The notes: a model not told the origin generated them from the sequence alone. A stretch of 17,897 nucleotides of DNA from an uncultured Alphaproteobacteria bacterium (GCA_934271195.1 CAKQRB010000032.1:1-17897), one strand, 5' to 3'; numbered from the stretch's first letter, positions 7,695-15,438 are shown. Program-made: numbers and translations.

Positions 7695-8984
7695 TTACTT
7701 GTGTAATTTTTGCCCGTTTTTTTTCTTTTTTACATCAGCTTCAAAGCCGATTTTAGGGTTATAATTGTTTATTTTTTGCAATAATTTGCAGTCCGGATAA
7801 CCGTCTGCCGGCAATTTTGCCCGCTTTTGCACTTCTTTGACGGCATCTCTCGTTTTGCTGCCCAACTGGCCGTCTTCATCAAGGGAAAACCAGCCGAGTT
7901 TGTTAATAAACGACTGAATTTTTACAATATCGTCCGTTTTCAGACGAACTGAAGAATCTTCTTCCAGCTTTTTCCAGCTTTTTCCGGTTTGAAAATAGTC
8001 TGCCAAGGTTCCAATGGCCAGAGCATAATTTTCTGAGCGATTCCACTTCATTATCAGAAAGAAGTTCGGCAACAGCAGATATGCATTGCCTTTGCGCCCT
8101 TCCGGCACAATAACCGAGGCTTTTATGTCTTTGGGCAATTTGAGCGCTTTTTTGTTGATGTCCTTAACGCCGAGTTTTTGCCATTCTCCGACGGTCTTGA
8201 CGTTTGTCCGTCCGGTCTGGGCAAAGTCAAAATTCCAAGGCAGCGTGATCCGCATTCCCCAAGGCGTGTTTTTATCCCAGCCCATTTGGGAAAGATAATT
8301 GGCTGCCGAAGCTGCCGCATCTTCAAAAGAATGCCAGATGTCAATTTCACCGTCGCCGTTATAGTCAACGGCATAAGCGTTAAAGGTAGATGGCATAAAC
8401 TGAAAATGTCCCATCGCACCGGCCCAAGAACCAATCATTTTGGTGTGGTCAATATTATAAGTATCTACAATTTTTAACGCCTGATAAAGCTGTTCGCGGA
8501 AAAATGCCGGACGGCGTTTGTCATAACTCAGATTGACCAGTACTTCAATTGTGGAAAAATTGCCGAATATTGTGCCGTAACTTGTTTCTGCACCCCAGAA
8601 AGCCATTAAGTATTCAGGCTGTACGCCATATTTGGCACTGATATTTTTCAGCAGAGTCCTGAGTTCTTTATAATGTTTTTGTCCGATGTCTACGCGCGGT
8701 TTACTGACTATGCGGTTGATGTAATCTGTGGAAGTCAGGGCAAATTCAAGCTGCTTGCGGTCAATTTTTACCGCTTCCGGCTGAGGGTGATAGTAATTTT
8801 TGGAAAAAACTTTTTTGACGGTAGATTTTGAAATGCCGCGATTGAGCATATCTTGCTTTAAGTCATTCAGCCAGATAACGTATTCTTCGGGCGGTTGGTT
8901 TTTATCGACCAGCGAAGCTGTGCAGGATGAGGTTCCCAGCATAAAAAAAACAGCCAGCAGCGAAAGCTTTTGGGATATGCGCAT
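7695..8984 (-). CDS. mltB: Membrane-bound lytic murein transglycosylase B with peptidoglycan-binding domain
   Basis: This 429-residue SLT_2-type transglycosylase cleaves the MurNAc-GlcNAc bond to leave 1,6-anhydroMurNAc ends. Residues 1-21 form a signal sequence ending TSSC; Cys21 could be lipidated, although the lipobox is not canonical. The catalytic Glu133 lies in WGAETSYG, followed by GSWAGAMGHFQFMPSTF and VDYNGDGEIDIW. A C-terminal PG_binding_1 domain (about 345-410) includes IQSFINKLGWFSLDEDGQLG and DGYPDCKLLQKI. I chose ATG 8984 with AGGA upstream; the longer frame to 9155 adds a hydrophobic tract within the AT-rich promoter region. It stands 73 bases before rlpA and diverges from the tRNA. 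Confidence 0.92.
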   Translation of the reverse strand: MRISQKLSLLAVFFMLGTSSCTASLVDKNQPPEEYVIWLNDLKQDMLNRGISKSTVKKVFSKNYYHPQPEAVKIDRKQLEFALTSTDYINRIVSKPRVDIGQKHYKELRTLLKNISAKYGVQPEYLMAFWGAETSYGTIFGNFSTIEVLVNLSYDKRRPAFFREQLYQALKIVDTYNIDHTKMIGSWAGAMGHFQFMPSTFNAYAVDYNGDGEIDIWHSFEDAAASAANYLSQMGWDKNTPWGMRITLPWNFDFAQTGRTNVKTVGEWQKLGVKDINKKALKLPKDIKASVIVPEGRKGNAYLLLPNFFLIMKWNRSENYALAIGTLADYFQTGKSWKKLEEDSSVRLKTDDIVKIQSFINKLGWFSLDEDGQLGSKTRDAVKEVQKRAKLPADGYPDCKLLQKINNYNPKIGFEADVKKKKNGQKLHK

Positions 8985-9081
8985 TCTTAAAATCCTAAAA
9001 AAATATTCTTTGTAATCAATATATCTTAAATATGTTTGAAAAAAGATTAATATTGCCGGTAAAATTAGTATTTTGGAGTGT

Positions 9082-9109
9082 ATATTATTAAAAATCCGAT
9101 TTGTGTAAA
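9082..9109 (-). promoter_or_regulatory. Candidate promoter for mltB
   Basis: On the minus strand TTTACA (9104-9109) and TAATAT (9082-9087) are 16 bases apart, about 100 bases before the mltB start. The region 8985-9116 is very AT-rich, so chance matches are likely and this is only the best candidate I see. It would fire away from the tRNA promoter at 9117-9145. Confidence 0.3.
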
Positions 9110-9116
9110 AAAATGC

Positions 9117-9145
9117 TTGACCTTTGGTGCGGATTAATATAAATA
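9117..9145 (+). promoter_or_regulatory. Candidate sigma70-type promoter for tRNA-Ser
   Basis: TTGACC (9117-9122) is one base from the -35 consensus. It is followed by TATAAA (9138-9143, 15-base spacer) or, overlapping it, TAAATA (9140-9145, 17-base spacer). The tRNA begins at 9172, about 27 bases on, which suits a short leader. Confidence 0.5.
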
Positions 9146-9171
9146 CTATTGCCATAAGCTAATTGCCTGAT

Positions 9172-9261
9172 GGAGAGGTGGCAGAGTGGTTTAATGCAGC
9201 GGTCTTGAAAACCGTCGTGGGAGTGATCCCACCCAGAGTTCGAATCTCTGCCTCTCCGCCA
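9172..9261 (+). tRNA. tRNA-Ser (anticodon UGA)
   Basis: The acceptor stem GGAGAGG (9172-9178) pairs with CCTCTCC (9251-9257), followed by discriminator G and an encoded CCA (9259-9261). The anticodon arm GCGGT-CTTGAAA-ACCGT carries TGA, which reads UCA codons. A long variable arm, GTGGGAGTGATCCCAC, marks it as a class II tRNA, and the T loop is TTCGAAT. The total is 90 bases. It is the only plus-strand gene seen, with its own promoter and terminator. No integrase or repeated 3' end lies nearby, so it does not look like an occupied attachment site. Confidence 0.97.
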
Positions 9262-9268
9262 TTACGAC

Positions 9269-9297
9269 AGCCTGATTTTTGTATCAGGCTTTTTTTG
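9269..9297 (+). terminator. Intrinsic terminator after tRNA-Ser
   Basis: AGCCTGAT (9269-9276) pairs with ATCAGGCT (9283-9290) around a 6-base loop, followed by a run of T (9290-9296). It lies 7 bases after the CCA of the tRNA, so it ends that transcript. The opposite strand has no T run, so it is not an obvious terminator for the sugar transporter gene that ends nearby on the minus strand. Confidence 0.9.
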
Positions 9298-9345
9298 TAG
9301 GCGGAGATGATTATAATATGCGGCTTTTTGTCTGAGTGTAAGAGG

Positions 9346-10734
9346 CTAAAAATCTGCTGCTTTAACGCCCTGTTGCCAATTTCTTTCAATTTCTTCCAGT
9401 GAGCGGCCTTTGGTTTCCGGTACAAAGAAACGGAAGAAGAAAAGGCTGATAAGGCAGACACAGGCATAAATCCAGAATGTATGCGCTTCGCCAATGTGTT
9501 GCAGCAAAACCGGAAAAGACAAGACAATTATAAAGTTGAAGAAGAAATTGGACACTGTACATATGCTCATGGCTAATCCGCGGATACGCAGCGGCAAGAT
9601 TTCAGACACCATAATCCATGTTACCGGTCCCAGACTAAAAGCAAAGCAGGCGATATAGACCATTACGCTGGCGGTGGCAACATATCTCAGGTTTTCTCCC
9701 AAATCACCTGCATAATTAAACGCCATTCCCAAGGTGAGCATACTCAGCATCATGCCGATTGTTCCGGCATAGAGCAACGGTTTGCGGCCAAGATGATCAG
9801 TAAAGATAATGGCGATTCCGGTCATTAGGAAATTAACGATACCGACGCCGATAGTAGCATAAATAGCCGCGCTGTTTTCACTAAAGCCGGCGACTTTGAA
9901 AATGGTTGTTGTGTAGTAGATGACCGTATTAATACCGGTGCAAATCTGGGCAAACATCATCCCTACCCCTACAAAAATCGGCATTAACATCCATTTTTGA
10001 AACTGCAGGCGGTTTTTCTTGCCTTTTTGTTCGGACTGCAAAGTGGCTTTAATTTCCTTGATGCGGGATTTTATGTCAATTTCAGGTTCAATTTTTTGAA
10101 AGACTTCAGCTGCTTCTTTGTCTCTTTTTTGGCTGATCAGCCAACGAGGCGTATCCTGCAGAACAATTATTCCGAACAGCAGAATGACAGCCGGATAGAT
10201 TCCCGAAAACATCATCAGACGCCAGGAATATTCAGAATCGGCATAGATTCCGTTAATCAGATATGAAAACAAGATGCCGGCGGTAATGGCCAGCTGGTAT
10301 AAAGAAACCAGCATACCGCGGATTTTTTGCGGCGAAATTTCGGACAGATAAATCGGGACGATAAAATTGACCATGCCCACGGCAATGCCGACCAGCATTC
10401 GTGCAGCAATCAGGCTGCCGACATTCGGGGCTACAGCCGAAAAGACGGAACCGGCAATAAAAATAAGCGCCGTTGCGATAATGATTTTCTTTCGTCCGTA
10501 CAAATCAGACAAAATGCCGTTTCCGGCAGCGCCAATCACGGCACCGATAATGGCCGAACTGACAACCCAACCTTGCGCAAATGGTGACAGCACCCATTCG
10601 GTATTGATAAACAGCATGGCGCCGGAGACAACACCCATGTCAAATCCGGCCAGCAGTCCGCCAAGCGAGGCAACGATTGTAACGAGGTATAACCAGAAAT
10701 GACGTTTTTTGCTTAAAGATGTGAACATTTTCAT
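9346..10734 (-). CDS. MFS sugar:proton symporter (sugar porter family, XylE/GalP-like)
   Basis: This 462-residue inner-membrane transporter has 12 predicted transmembrane segments. Sugar-porter marks are GFDMGVVSGA (30-39), DLYGRKK (77-83), a YLSEISPQKIRG (129-140) form of the PESPR-region motif, TPRWL (195-199), DHLGRKP (313-319), GPVTWIMVSEILPLRIRG (369-386) and the C-terminal PETKGR (439-444). Sugar-contact residues of XylE have counterparts here: Gln147, Gln263, Asn269 and Trp373. The first Gln of the usual QQ pair before GIN is Ala262, which may change sugar choice. It starts at ATG 10734 with CGGAG seven bases upstream, and has its own promoter. A pentose or hexose substrate is likely, but the neighbours do not say which. 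Confidence 0.93.
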   Translation of the reverse strand: MKMFTSLSKKRHFWLYLVTIVASLGGLLAGFDMGVVSGAMLFINTEWVLSPFAQGWVVSSAIIGAVIGAAGNGILSDLYGRKKIIIATALIFIAGSVFSAVAPNVGSLIAARMLVGIAVGMVNFIVPIYLSEISPQKIRGMLVSLYQLAITAGILFSYLINGIYADSEYSWRLMMFSGIYPAVILLFGIIVLQDTPRWLISQKRDKEAAEVFQKIEPEIDIKSRIKEIKATLQSEQKGKKNRLQFQKWMLMPIFVGVGMMFAQICTGINTVIYYTTTIFKVAGFSENSAAIYATIGVGIVNFLMTGIAIIFTDHLGRKPLLYAGTIGMMLSMLTLGMAFNYAGDLGENLRYVATASVMVYIACFAFSLGPVTWIMVSEILPLRIRGLAMSICTVSNFFFNFIIVLSFPVLLQHIGEAHTFWIYACVCLISLFFFRFFVPETKGRSLEEIERNWQQGVKAADF

Positions 10735-10771
10735 GGTTTTTCTCCGTTTGTTTTCTAAAACTTTTCTCTAT

Positions 10772-10800
10772 ATAATACCTTATTATCCGGTTTTAATCAA
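10772..10800 (-). promoter_or_regulatory. Sigma70-type promoter for the sugar transporter gene
   Basis: On the minus strand TTGATT (10795-10800) and TATTAT (10772-10777) are separated by exactly 17 bases. The -10 box matches the consensus at five of six positions and the -35 at four. Transcription would start near 10765, about 30 bases before the ATG at 10734. This is the clearest minus-strand promoter in the window and suggests the transporter is expressed apart from the genes upstream of it. Confidence 0.6.
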
Positions 10801-10834
10801 TCTTTCTTAAAAAGTTTGAAAAGAAATGTTTTGC

Positions 10835-11485
10835 TCAGCTCAATAAAGTCAAGACAATTCCGATGACGACGGGAATGGACAAATTGTCGTCAATTTCAAT
10901 CCGGTCTTCAAACATCTCGGCAAAAGTTGCCGTCAGACAAGCGATAACGCCGGCGTATGTAAAATGGTATATTGGTTCATAACACATATTAATCAGCAAA
11001 GCGCTCATAAAAAAGGCTACGGTTCCTTCCAACGATTTTTGTTTGTACAACCGGCGTGTTCCATAAGCTTTTCCGAATAAAGCCGCACAGGTATCAGAAA
11101 TCAGCATGACGGTTAAAGCGATGACGGCCACAGGTTTTGAGAACATCAGCGTGCAGGCAATGGCGGCCATTAAGACATACATGGAGCCGCTGACCTGAAA
11201 TGTCTGACGTTTGGTTTCTTTGTTGCGCAAGAGGCGGAAGACAATAATGCCAAAAGTTTTTCTGGCCCAGCGATACCTTTTGTAATTGGCGTATTCCAGT
11301 ATTGTGTTGACTACAAACAATACGGAGAATACCATAATGGCAAAGCCGGGATGTGTGAAATATATCAAAGCCGGAATCCATAATGAACTCAGATGAATGC
11401 TTTTGCGAAAGAGTTCTTTTTTAAATGATTTTTGCAGACGTAATTTTCTGCGCGCCTGAATTTGGGCAATGAGCTGTTTGAGCAT
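10835..11485 (-). CDS. SEC59/DGK1/VTE5-like CTP-dependent lipid kinase family protein
   Basis: This 216-residue integral membrane protein has about five or six hydrophobic segments. It carries the pattern of the dolichol kinase / DGK1 / phytol kinase family, related to phosphatidate cytidylyltransferase: E24-LF-R27-K28-SI-H31, VSGS (98-101), LISDTCAALFGKAYGTRR (128-145), K150-SLEG-T155, and AEMFED..IDDN (189-201). Known members use CTP to phosphorylate a lipid alcohol such as dolichol, diacylglycerol or phytol. Which lipid is used here is unknown. The start codon directly follows the stop of the upstream membrane protein gene (TAAATG), so the two are probably translated together. After its stop lies only the promoter of the sugar transporter. 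Confidence 0.75.
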   Translation of the reverse strand: MLKQLIAQIQARRKLRLQKSFKKELFRKSIHLSSLWIPALIYFTHPGFAIMVFSVLFVVNTILEYANYKRYRWARKTFGIIVFRLLRNKETKRQTFQVSGSMYVLMAAIACTLMFSKPVAVIALTVMLISDTCAALFGKAYGTRRLYKQKSLEGTVAFFMSALLINMCYEPIYHFTYAGVIACLTATFAEMFEDRIEIDDNLSIPVVIGIVLTLLS

Positions 11486-12196
11486 TTATCTTTCCAGTTT
11501 GCTTTTTATCTTGTTGATTGCAGGTTTTACTTCCTGTTTGTCTATCACTTTTATCAGGCTGTAAGTCCCCTCTTCCGCCATTCGGTTATTATAAACATTG
11601 GCGGTGGCTTCAAGTTTTTCAATATCAATATTCATATAGGCAAAAGTGCAGACAATGACATAAAGGCAGCTTTCAAACAGACGGCGTCCAAATTTTGGAG
11701 ACGGCAGGCCGGTAAACAGAAACTGTTTGGTCAGGCGGACACAGACAAACGTAAAGGCAGCAATGACGGTCAGAATTAGGACAACAGGATAAAATTCGCT
11801 CACTGTCTGATAAATTTCACAAATATATTCCCAGTAATTACGGTTTTCAAACAACAAAGCCGTATTGTAATCTTTCCACAGTAAAATGCCTACTGTTTCT
11901 TCAATTGTTGTAAAAAAGACATAAATACTGAACGATGTAACGGTAATAAGACGGTCTATCGGAGAATTCTGCCATTTGGGAGGCAGGATTAAAAGATAAA
12001 AAACATACGGGAGCATCAGGTATAATGTGGATACGGTAGTGGTCAGCAACAATACGCCAGAGGTTTTTATCATACTTAAAAAGCTTAAATCAAGTTCCTG
12101 ATACTTGAAAAAAGTCAATAACAGCAGCTCGAGAGCCTCTATGACAAGACTAAAGATGAGTACCGGCATCAGCCGTCTGACAATAAATGAATTCAT
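11486..12196 (-). CDS. Membrane protein resembling the N-terminal part of LTA-synthase-type sulfatases
   Basis: This 236-residue protein has about five hydrophobic segments (near 8-30, 44-70, 82-105, 137-155 and 173-190). The stretch WKDYNTALLFENRNYWEYI (107-125), with EFYPVVL (134-140), recalls the conserved region of LTA synthase-family membrane domains. ANVYNNRMAEEGTYSLIKV (199-217) recalls the link that leads into their sulfatase domain. In those proteins a catalytic domain of some 300-400 residues follows; here the protein stops at Arg236 and the next gene starts at once. I see no sulfatase remnant downstream. It may be a truncated or stand-alone relative, or an unrelated membrane protein. 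The start has AGGGGT as ribosome binding site. Confidence 0.65.
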   Translation of the reverse strand: MNSFIVRRLMPVLIFSLVIEALELLLLTFFKYQELDLSFLSMIKTSGVLLLTTTVSTLYLMLPYVFYLLILPPKWQNSPIDRLITVTSFSIYVFFTTIEETVGILLWKDYNTALLFENRNYWEYICEIYQTVSEFYPVVLILTVIAAFTFVCVRLTKQFLFTGLPSPKFGRRLFESCLYVIVCTFAYMNIDIEKLEATANVYNNRMAEEGTYSLIKVIDKQEVKPAINKIKSKLER

Positions 12197-12228
12197 TTTG
12201 CTACCCCTGCGTGTTTATCAACTGCAAG

Positions 12229-12255
12229 ATTATATGCTTATGCGGTTTGTGGCAA
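12229..12255 (-). promoter_or_regulatory. Candidate promoter for the membrane protein and lipid kinase pair
   Basis: On the minus strand a perfect TATAAT (12229-12234) lies 33 bases before the ATG at 12196. TTGCCA (12250-12255) sits 15 bases upstream of it, which is a short spacer. The rest of the 231-base gap 12197-12427 is AT-rich, and I see no gene, RNA or strong hairpin in it. Confidence 0.4.
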
Positions 12256-12427
12256 GTTTTTTTTATGACTGCTCACAGTAAACATTCTAAAATATGCACA
12301 GGTTCACATTTGCAAGCATTTTGTTTTTTTCAAAATTAATTTGCAGATTTCTTTGAGGGCTTTCCACTCGGTCACACACAAACGGTAATCCACATATAAA
12401 ATAATAAAAGAATCGGAATTTATGTCT

Positions 12428-13318
12428 TTAATGAATTTCCATACAAATGAGATCATATTTTTTTAGAAATTTTATGGGCTTATAGTTTAACTTTACGCGC
12501 CTCAATCCTTGATTGTTCAAGTCTTGCTCCCTGTTTACAAGACGGAATCCTCTGTTATTTTCTAAAAACAATTGGTTTATTGCCGCATAAGCTCCTTTAA
12601 AATTATACAAGGCTTTTTCAAAGTGAACAGCGATTTCGTCCCGACTGATAATTTCAGCAATTGTATAAGCAATGATTTCGCCGTTGACGCGCAGTATTCC
12701 GCCCAAAAGATTGCGGTAGAGTTTGTCCCAGTTGTGCAAAACGCGACAAATGGCATTGTGTTCTTGTTGCAGGCAAGAATCGTCCGCATTTTCCGACTGT
12801 GCCAGCCAGATATTTTGAAAAGCGCCGATTTCTGCAATATTTTTTGCAGTCATGTTTTGGTATTCATAATCATACATTTCTTTGAACTGATTAACGGCTT
12901 TTCTTTTGCTGCGAAATTTTTGTCCGCTTAGTGTCGTCAGTTCGGCGGCATCATAAATGTACTCCCAATTTCCGCGGTCTTCTTTAATAAAGATCTGTCC
13001 CGGATAATCTTTTTCCAATTGGCGGGCAAGCCCTTCCGGAATACGGTAAAACTTAATACAGCCGTCACTGAGCAGGCTGATGCGCCGCGACCAATCTTGT
13101 TGCTGCCAGTTGCCAACCGGAGAATACATATGACAATGGTTTTTGCCGCGGCTGCATATCCAGCACAAGTCGCCGTCATAGGCCAGTTCAAAGTGATATT
13201 TGTCATTCCAGCCCCACATATTGATAAAAGAATAATCAGCGCTTTTGTCCCGACACTTTTCATAGTACTGTCGGTAGCGGACGCAATCTTCTATTTCCAG
13301 CGGGTGAAACCGTATCAT
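12428..13318 (-). CDS. DUF2156 domain protein (phosphatidylglycerol lysyltransferase C-terminal-like)
   Basis: This 296-residue soluble protein has two GNAT-like halves. Typical marks of the DUF2156 family are YSFINMWGW (29-37), WEYIYDAAELTTLSGQKFRSKRK (118-140, basic patch), NGEIIAYTIAEI (212-223), and the C-terminal NREQDLNNQGLRRVKLNYKP (262-281) with FLKKY. The same fold forms the catalytic part of MprF, which moves lysine or alanine from aminoacyl-tRNA to phosphatidylglycerol. Stand-alone members without the membrane flippase part are common in gut bacteria, but their acceptor is not established. The start ATG overlaps the lipoprotein stop by four bases (ATGA), so it is co-translated with that gene. 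Aminoacyl transfer is inference. Confidence 0.85.
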   Translation of the reverse strand: MIRFHPLEIEDCVRYRQYYEKCRDKSADYSFINMWGWNDKYHFELAYDGDLCWICSRGKNHCHMYSPVGNWQQQDWSRRISLLSDGCIKFYRIPEGLARQLEKDYPGQIFIKEDRGNWEYIYDAAELTTLSGQKFRSKRKAVNQFKEMYDYEYQNMTAKNIAEIGAFQNIWLAQSENADDSCLQQEHNAICRVLHNWDKLYRNLLGGILRVNGEIIAYTIAEIISRDEIAVHFEKALYNFKGAYAAINQLFLENNRGFRLVNREQDLNNQGLRRVKLNYKPIKFLKKYDLICMEIH

Positions 13319-13704
13319 GATTTTTTCCTGCTGCTGATGCAGTCATCGCCGTTAAAGCTGTAGGAACTGACCGTGCCGTTGATGATGGTAAAAGAAGTGC
13401 GGCAGTAATAAGTTTTAAAGTTGCCGTTTGACGGATAGCCGTAGTTATCGGTAGTAATTGCAGGATAATAAACTTCATTGCTGTAGGGTTCGGTCTGTCC
13501 GTCAATTGGCTTGGCAAAAGTTTTGGCATAAGTCACAACCTTTTCTTGCGGGGTCAGGTAAAGGGTGCTGTCCGGCGTACCCCAGCCTTCATACAGGCTG
13601 AGTTCGTTCTGTCCGACCCATCCTCTGAGATTGGCGGCATAGTTTCCGGAATTGGCTGTAGTACATCCGGCAAGCGCCAGCAATATAAAAAATATATAAC
13701 GCAT
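13315..13704 (-). CDS. Small conserved lipoprotein
   Basis: This 129-residue protein starts with a lipoprotein signal peptide ending in LALAGC, so Cys14 would be lipidated and the protein placed in the envelope. The mature part has the pattern LRGWVGQNELSLYEGWGTPD (26-45) followed by YxTPQEKVVTYAK, and a late Cys pair (C101 and C119, the latter in FNGDDC) that may form a disulfide. This layout is familiar from small uncharacterised proteobacterial lipoproteins, with a fold perhaps like BamE/SmpA. The function is unknown. A strong AAGGAG lies six bases upstream of the ATG. It overlaps the DUF2156 gene by ATGA, so the two probably act together. No clear promoter was found in the 144-base gap before it. 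Confidence 0.8.
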   Translation of the reverse strand: MRYIFFILLALAGCTTANSGNYAANLRGWVGQNELSLYEGWGTPDSTLYLTPQEKVVTYAKTFAKPIDGQTEPYSNEVYYPAITTDNYGYPSNGNFKTYYCRTSFTIINGTVSSYSFNGDDCISSRKKS

Positions 13705-13848
13705 TGGTATCTCCTTTTATCAGAGAGATTTAATATCCGCCGGTGCGCAGACAACCTAACCATTAGATTAATATGGCGGGTAAAAATGTTATTTTGGTAT
13801 GGAAAATGTTTGGTTTTGTCAGGACTGTCGGCATCAGCCGGTGGAGAG

Positions 13849-15150
13849 TCATATAAATTTGACGGGAGATGAAGTCCTATGCTGAAGCTTGGAAAGATTG
13901 GCTTCGCTGATTTTAAGTTCCAGACAGAGTTTGTCTTCCTGCAATCTGGTATTCAAGATAAGCGCGTTTTGGTGCAACCAGGACAGCAGAGCACCGTCGG
14001 CGGCCGGAATATTCAGGCTGACGGTTTTATTTTGTTCCGAAAGGGTTTCATCAATTTTGTTCAAAAAATCTTCTATGCCTTCGCCGGTTAAGGCAGAAAC
14101 CGGCAAAGTGTTTTTCTTTTTGTTTTGTTTTAAGTTCTTTTGTTGTTCGGGTGACAACAGATCTGTTTTGTTCAAAAGTTCAATATAGTTGTTTTGGTCT
14201 TCTGCGTCGTTCAACCCGAGGCTTTTGAGAACTGAGATAACGTCGCGGCGCTGAATTGCTGTGTTTTCATTGGCAATGTCCCGTACATGGACAATGATGT
14301 CGGCGGCCAGAACTTCTTCCAGCGTGGCACGAAAAGACATAATCAACTCATGCGGCAGGTCAGAAATAAAGCCAACCGTATCTGATAAAATGACTTCCCT
14401 GCCCGACGGCAGTTTGATCTTGCGCAGCGTATTATCCAAAGTGGCAAAGAGCAAATTTTCCGCGAAGACACAGGCATTGGCAATGCGGTTGAACAAAGAA
14501 GATTTTCCGGCATTGGTATAACCGACCAGAGCCACAACAGGATAAGGCACTTTTTGTCTTGCTCCGCGCTGCAAGCCGCGGGTTTGTTTAACTTTTTCCA
14601 GTTCTTTTTTGATACGGACAATCTTATTGTCGATAATGCGGCGGTCAAGTTCAATCTGGGTTTCTCCCGGGCCTCCCAAGAAGCCGGCGCCTCCTCTCTG
14701 TCTTTCCAAGTGTGTCCAGCTTCGTACCAGCCGACTGCGCTGATAAGTCAGATGCGCCAATTCCACCTGCAGTTTGCCTTCGCTGGTTTGGGCGCGTTCA
14801 CCAAAGATTTCAAGGATCAGAGCTGTTCGGTCAATGACCTTGATATTCAGTTCTTTTTCCAAATTCCGCTGTTGAATCGGTGTGAGTGAAGTATCTATAA
14901 TCAAAAGCTCGGTTTCTGCCAAAAACGGTCGGAGTTTATCTAATATGCCGCGACTGAAAAATGTTCCCGGTTTGATTTCCCTGACTTTGACAATTTCATG
15001 ATGAGTAACTTCAAGGTTGATTGCCAGAGCCAGTCCACAGGCTTCTTCAAGTCGAGCTTCAGGAGAAAGCTCGGCATTTTTGCCGCTGACACAGGGGTAA
15101 ACAACACAAGCACGGGATTTGCGATTTGAATTTATTTCAATTATCGGCAA
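13849..15150 (-). CDS. hflX: Ribosome-associated GTPase HflX
   Basis: This 433-residue GTPase has the HflX N-terminal domain (about 1-120), the family signature RGGAGFLGGPGETQIELDRR (152-171), then a G domain with G1 GYTNAGKS (210-217), G3 DTVG (257-260), G4 NKTD (327-330) and G5 SALTG (352-356), and a C-terminal tail. HflX binds the 50S subunit and splits stalled or stressed ribosomes, notably in heat stress. It starts three bases after the hfq stop, with only a weak ribosome binding site inside hfq, so translation is probably coupled to hfq. The hfq-hflX order is widely conserved in Proteobacteria. A 144-base gap with no gene follows its stop. Confidence 0.95.
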   Translation of the reverse strand: MPIIEINSNRKSRACVVYPCVSGKNAELSPEARLEEACGLALAINLEVTHHEIVKVREIKPGTFFSRGILDKLRPFLAETELLIIDTSLTPIQQRNLEKELNIKVIDRTALILEIFGERAQTSEGKLQVELAHLTYQRSRLVRSWTHLERQRGGAGFLGGPGETQIELDRRIIDNKIVRIKKELEKVKQTRGLQRGARQKVPYPVVALVGYTNAGKSSLFNRIANACVFAENLLFATLDNTLRKIKLPSGREVILSDTVGFISDLPHELIMSFRATLEEVLAADIIVHVRDIANENTAIQRRDVISVLKSLGLNDAEDQNNYIELLNKTDLLSPEQQKNLKQNKKKNTLPVSALTGEGIEDFLNKIDETLSEQNKTVSLNIPAADGALLSWLHQNALILNTRLQEDKLCLELKISEANLSKLQHRTSSPVKFI

Positions 15151-15153
15151 GGT

Positions 15154-15384
15154 TTATGCTTTATTTTCCTGAATTTCAACATCGACAGCCTCTGCCGGCA
15201 TGATAGTTGAAACCGCATGTTTGTAAACTAACTGGGTATGACCGTCTCTTCTCAGCAGCAGAGAAAAGCTGTCAAACCAGGTAATGATTCCCTGCAATTT
15301 TACGCCGTTTACCAGAAAAACGGTAACGGAAATTTTGTTTTTTCGGATGTTTTCCAAAAAATCTTCCTGTACATTCTGGGACAT
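15154..15384 (-). CDS. hfq: RNA chaperone Hfq
   Basis: This 76-residue Sm-like protein forms a hexamer that pairs small RNAs with mRNAs. Sm1 covers KISVTVFLVNGVKLQGII (17-34) and Sm2 is Y54-KHAVSTIMP. Gln6 near the start, Phe40 and the YKH triad line the proximal RNA-binding face in known structures, and all are present. It lacks the long C-terminal tail of enterobacterial Hfq, as is usual in Alphaproteobacteria. A good ribosome binding site (AAAGGAT) precedes the ATG. A small inverted repeat, TTGTTA-AAC-TAACAA, lies in the 54-base AT-rich gap upstream and may be part of a promoter or operator, but I could not settle this. Confidence 0.97.
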   Translation of the reverse strand: MSQNVQEDFLENIRKNKISVTVFLVNGVKLQGIITWFDSFSLLLRRDGHTQLVYKHAVSTIMPAEAVDVEIQENKA

Positions 15385-15438
15385 GTTTTTATCCTTTTAT
15401 TATTATGTTTTTTGTTAGTTTAACAACATTTTGTCTTA

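Noticed and set aside
8985..9155. N-terminal extension of mltB by 57 residues
   Set aside because: The extension is encoded by AT-rich promoter-like DNA and would place a second hydrophobic stretch before a normal signal peptide. ATG 8984 has its own ribosome binding site.
9172..9261. tRNA-Ser as an attachment site for an integrated element, with 9346-13704 as cargo
   Set aside because: No integrase, no direct repeat of the tRNA 3' end and no mobility genes are visible, so the accessory block is not shown to be an island.
9159..9527. Minus-strand open frame of 122 codons over the tRNA and its terminator
   Set aside because: It overlaps tRNA-Ser, the terminator and the end of the sugar transporter. 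It looks like a chance frame.
12197..12427. Possible small RNA or riboswitch in the 231-base gap
   Set aside because: Only AT-rich sequence, a candidate promoter and very short inverted repeats were seen. There is no stable stem or known aptamer pattern.
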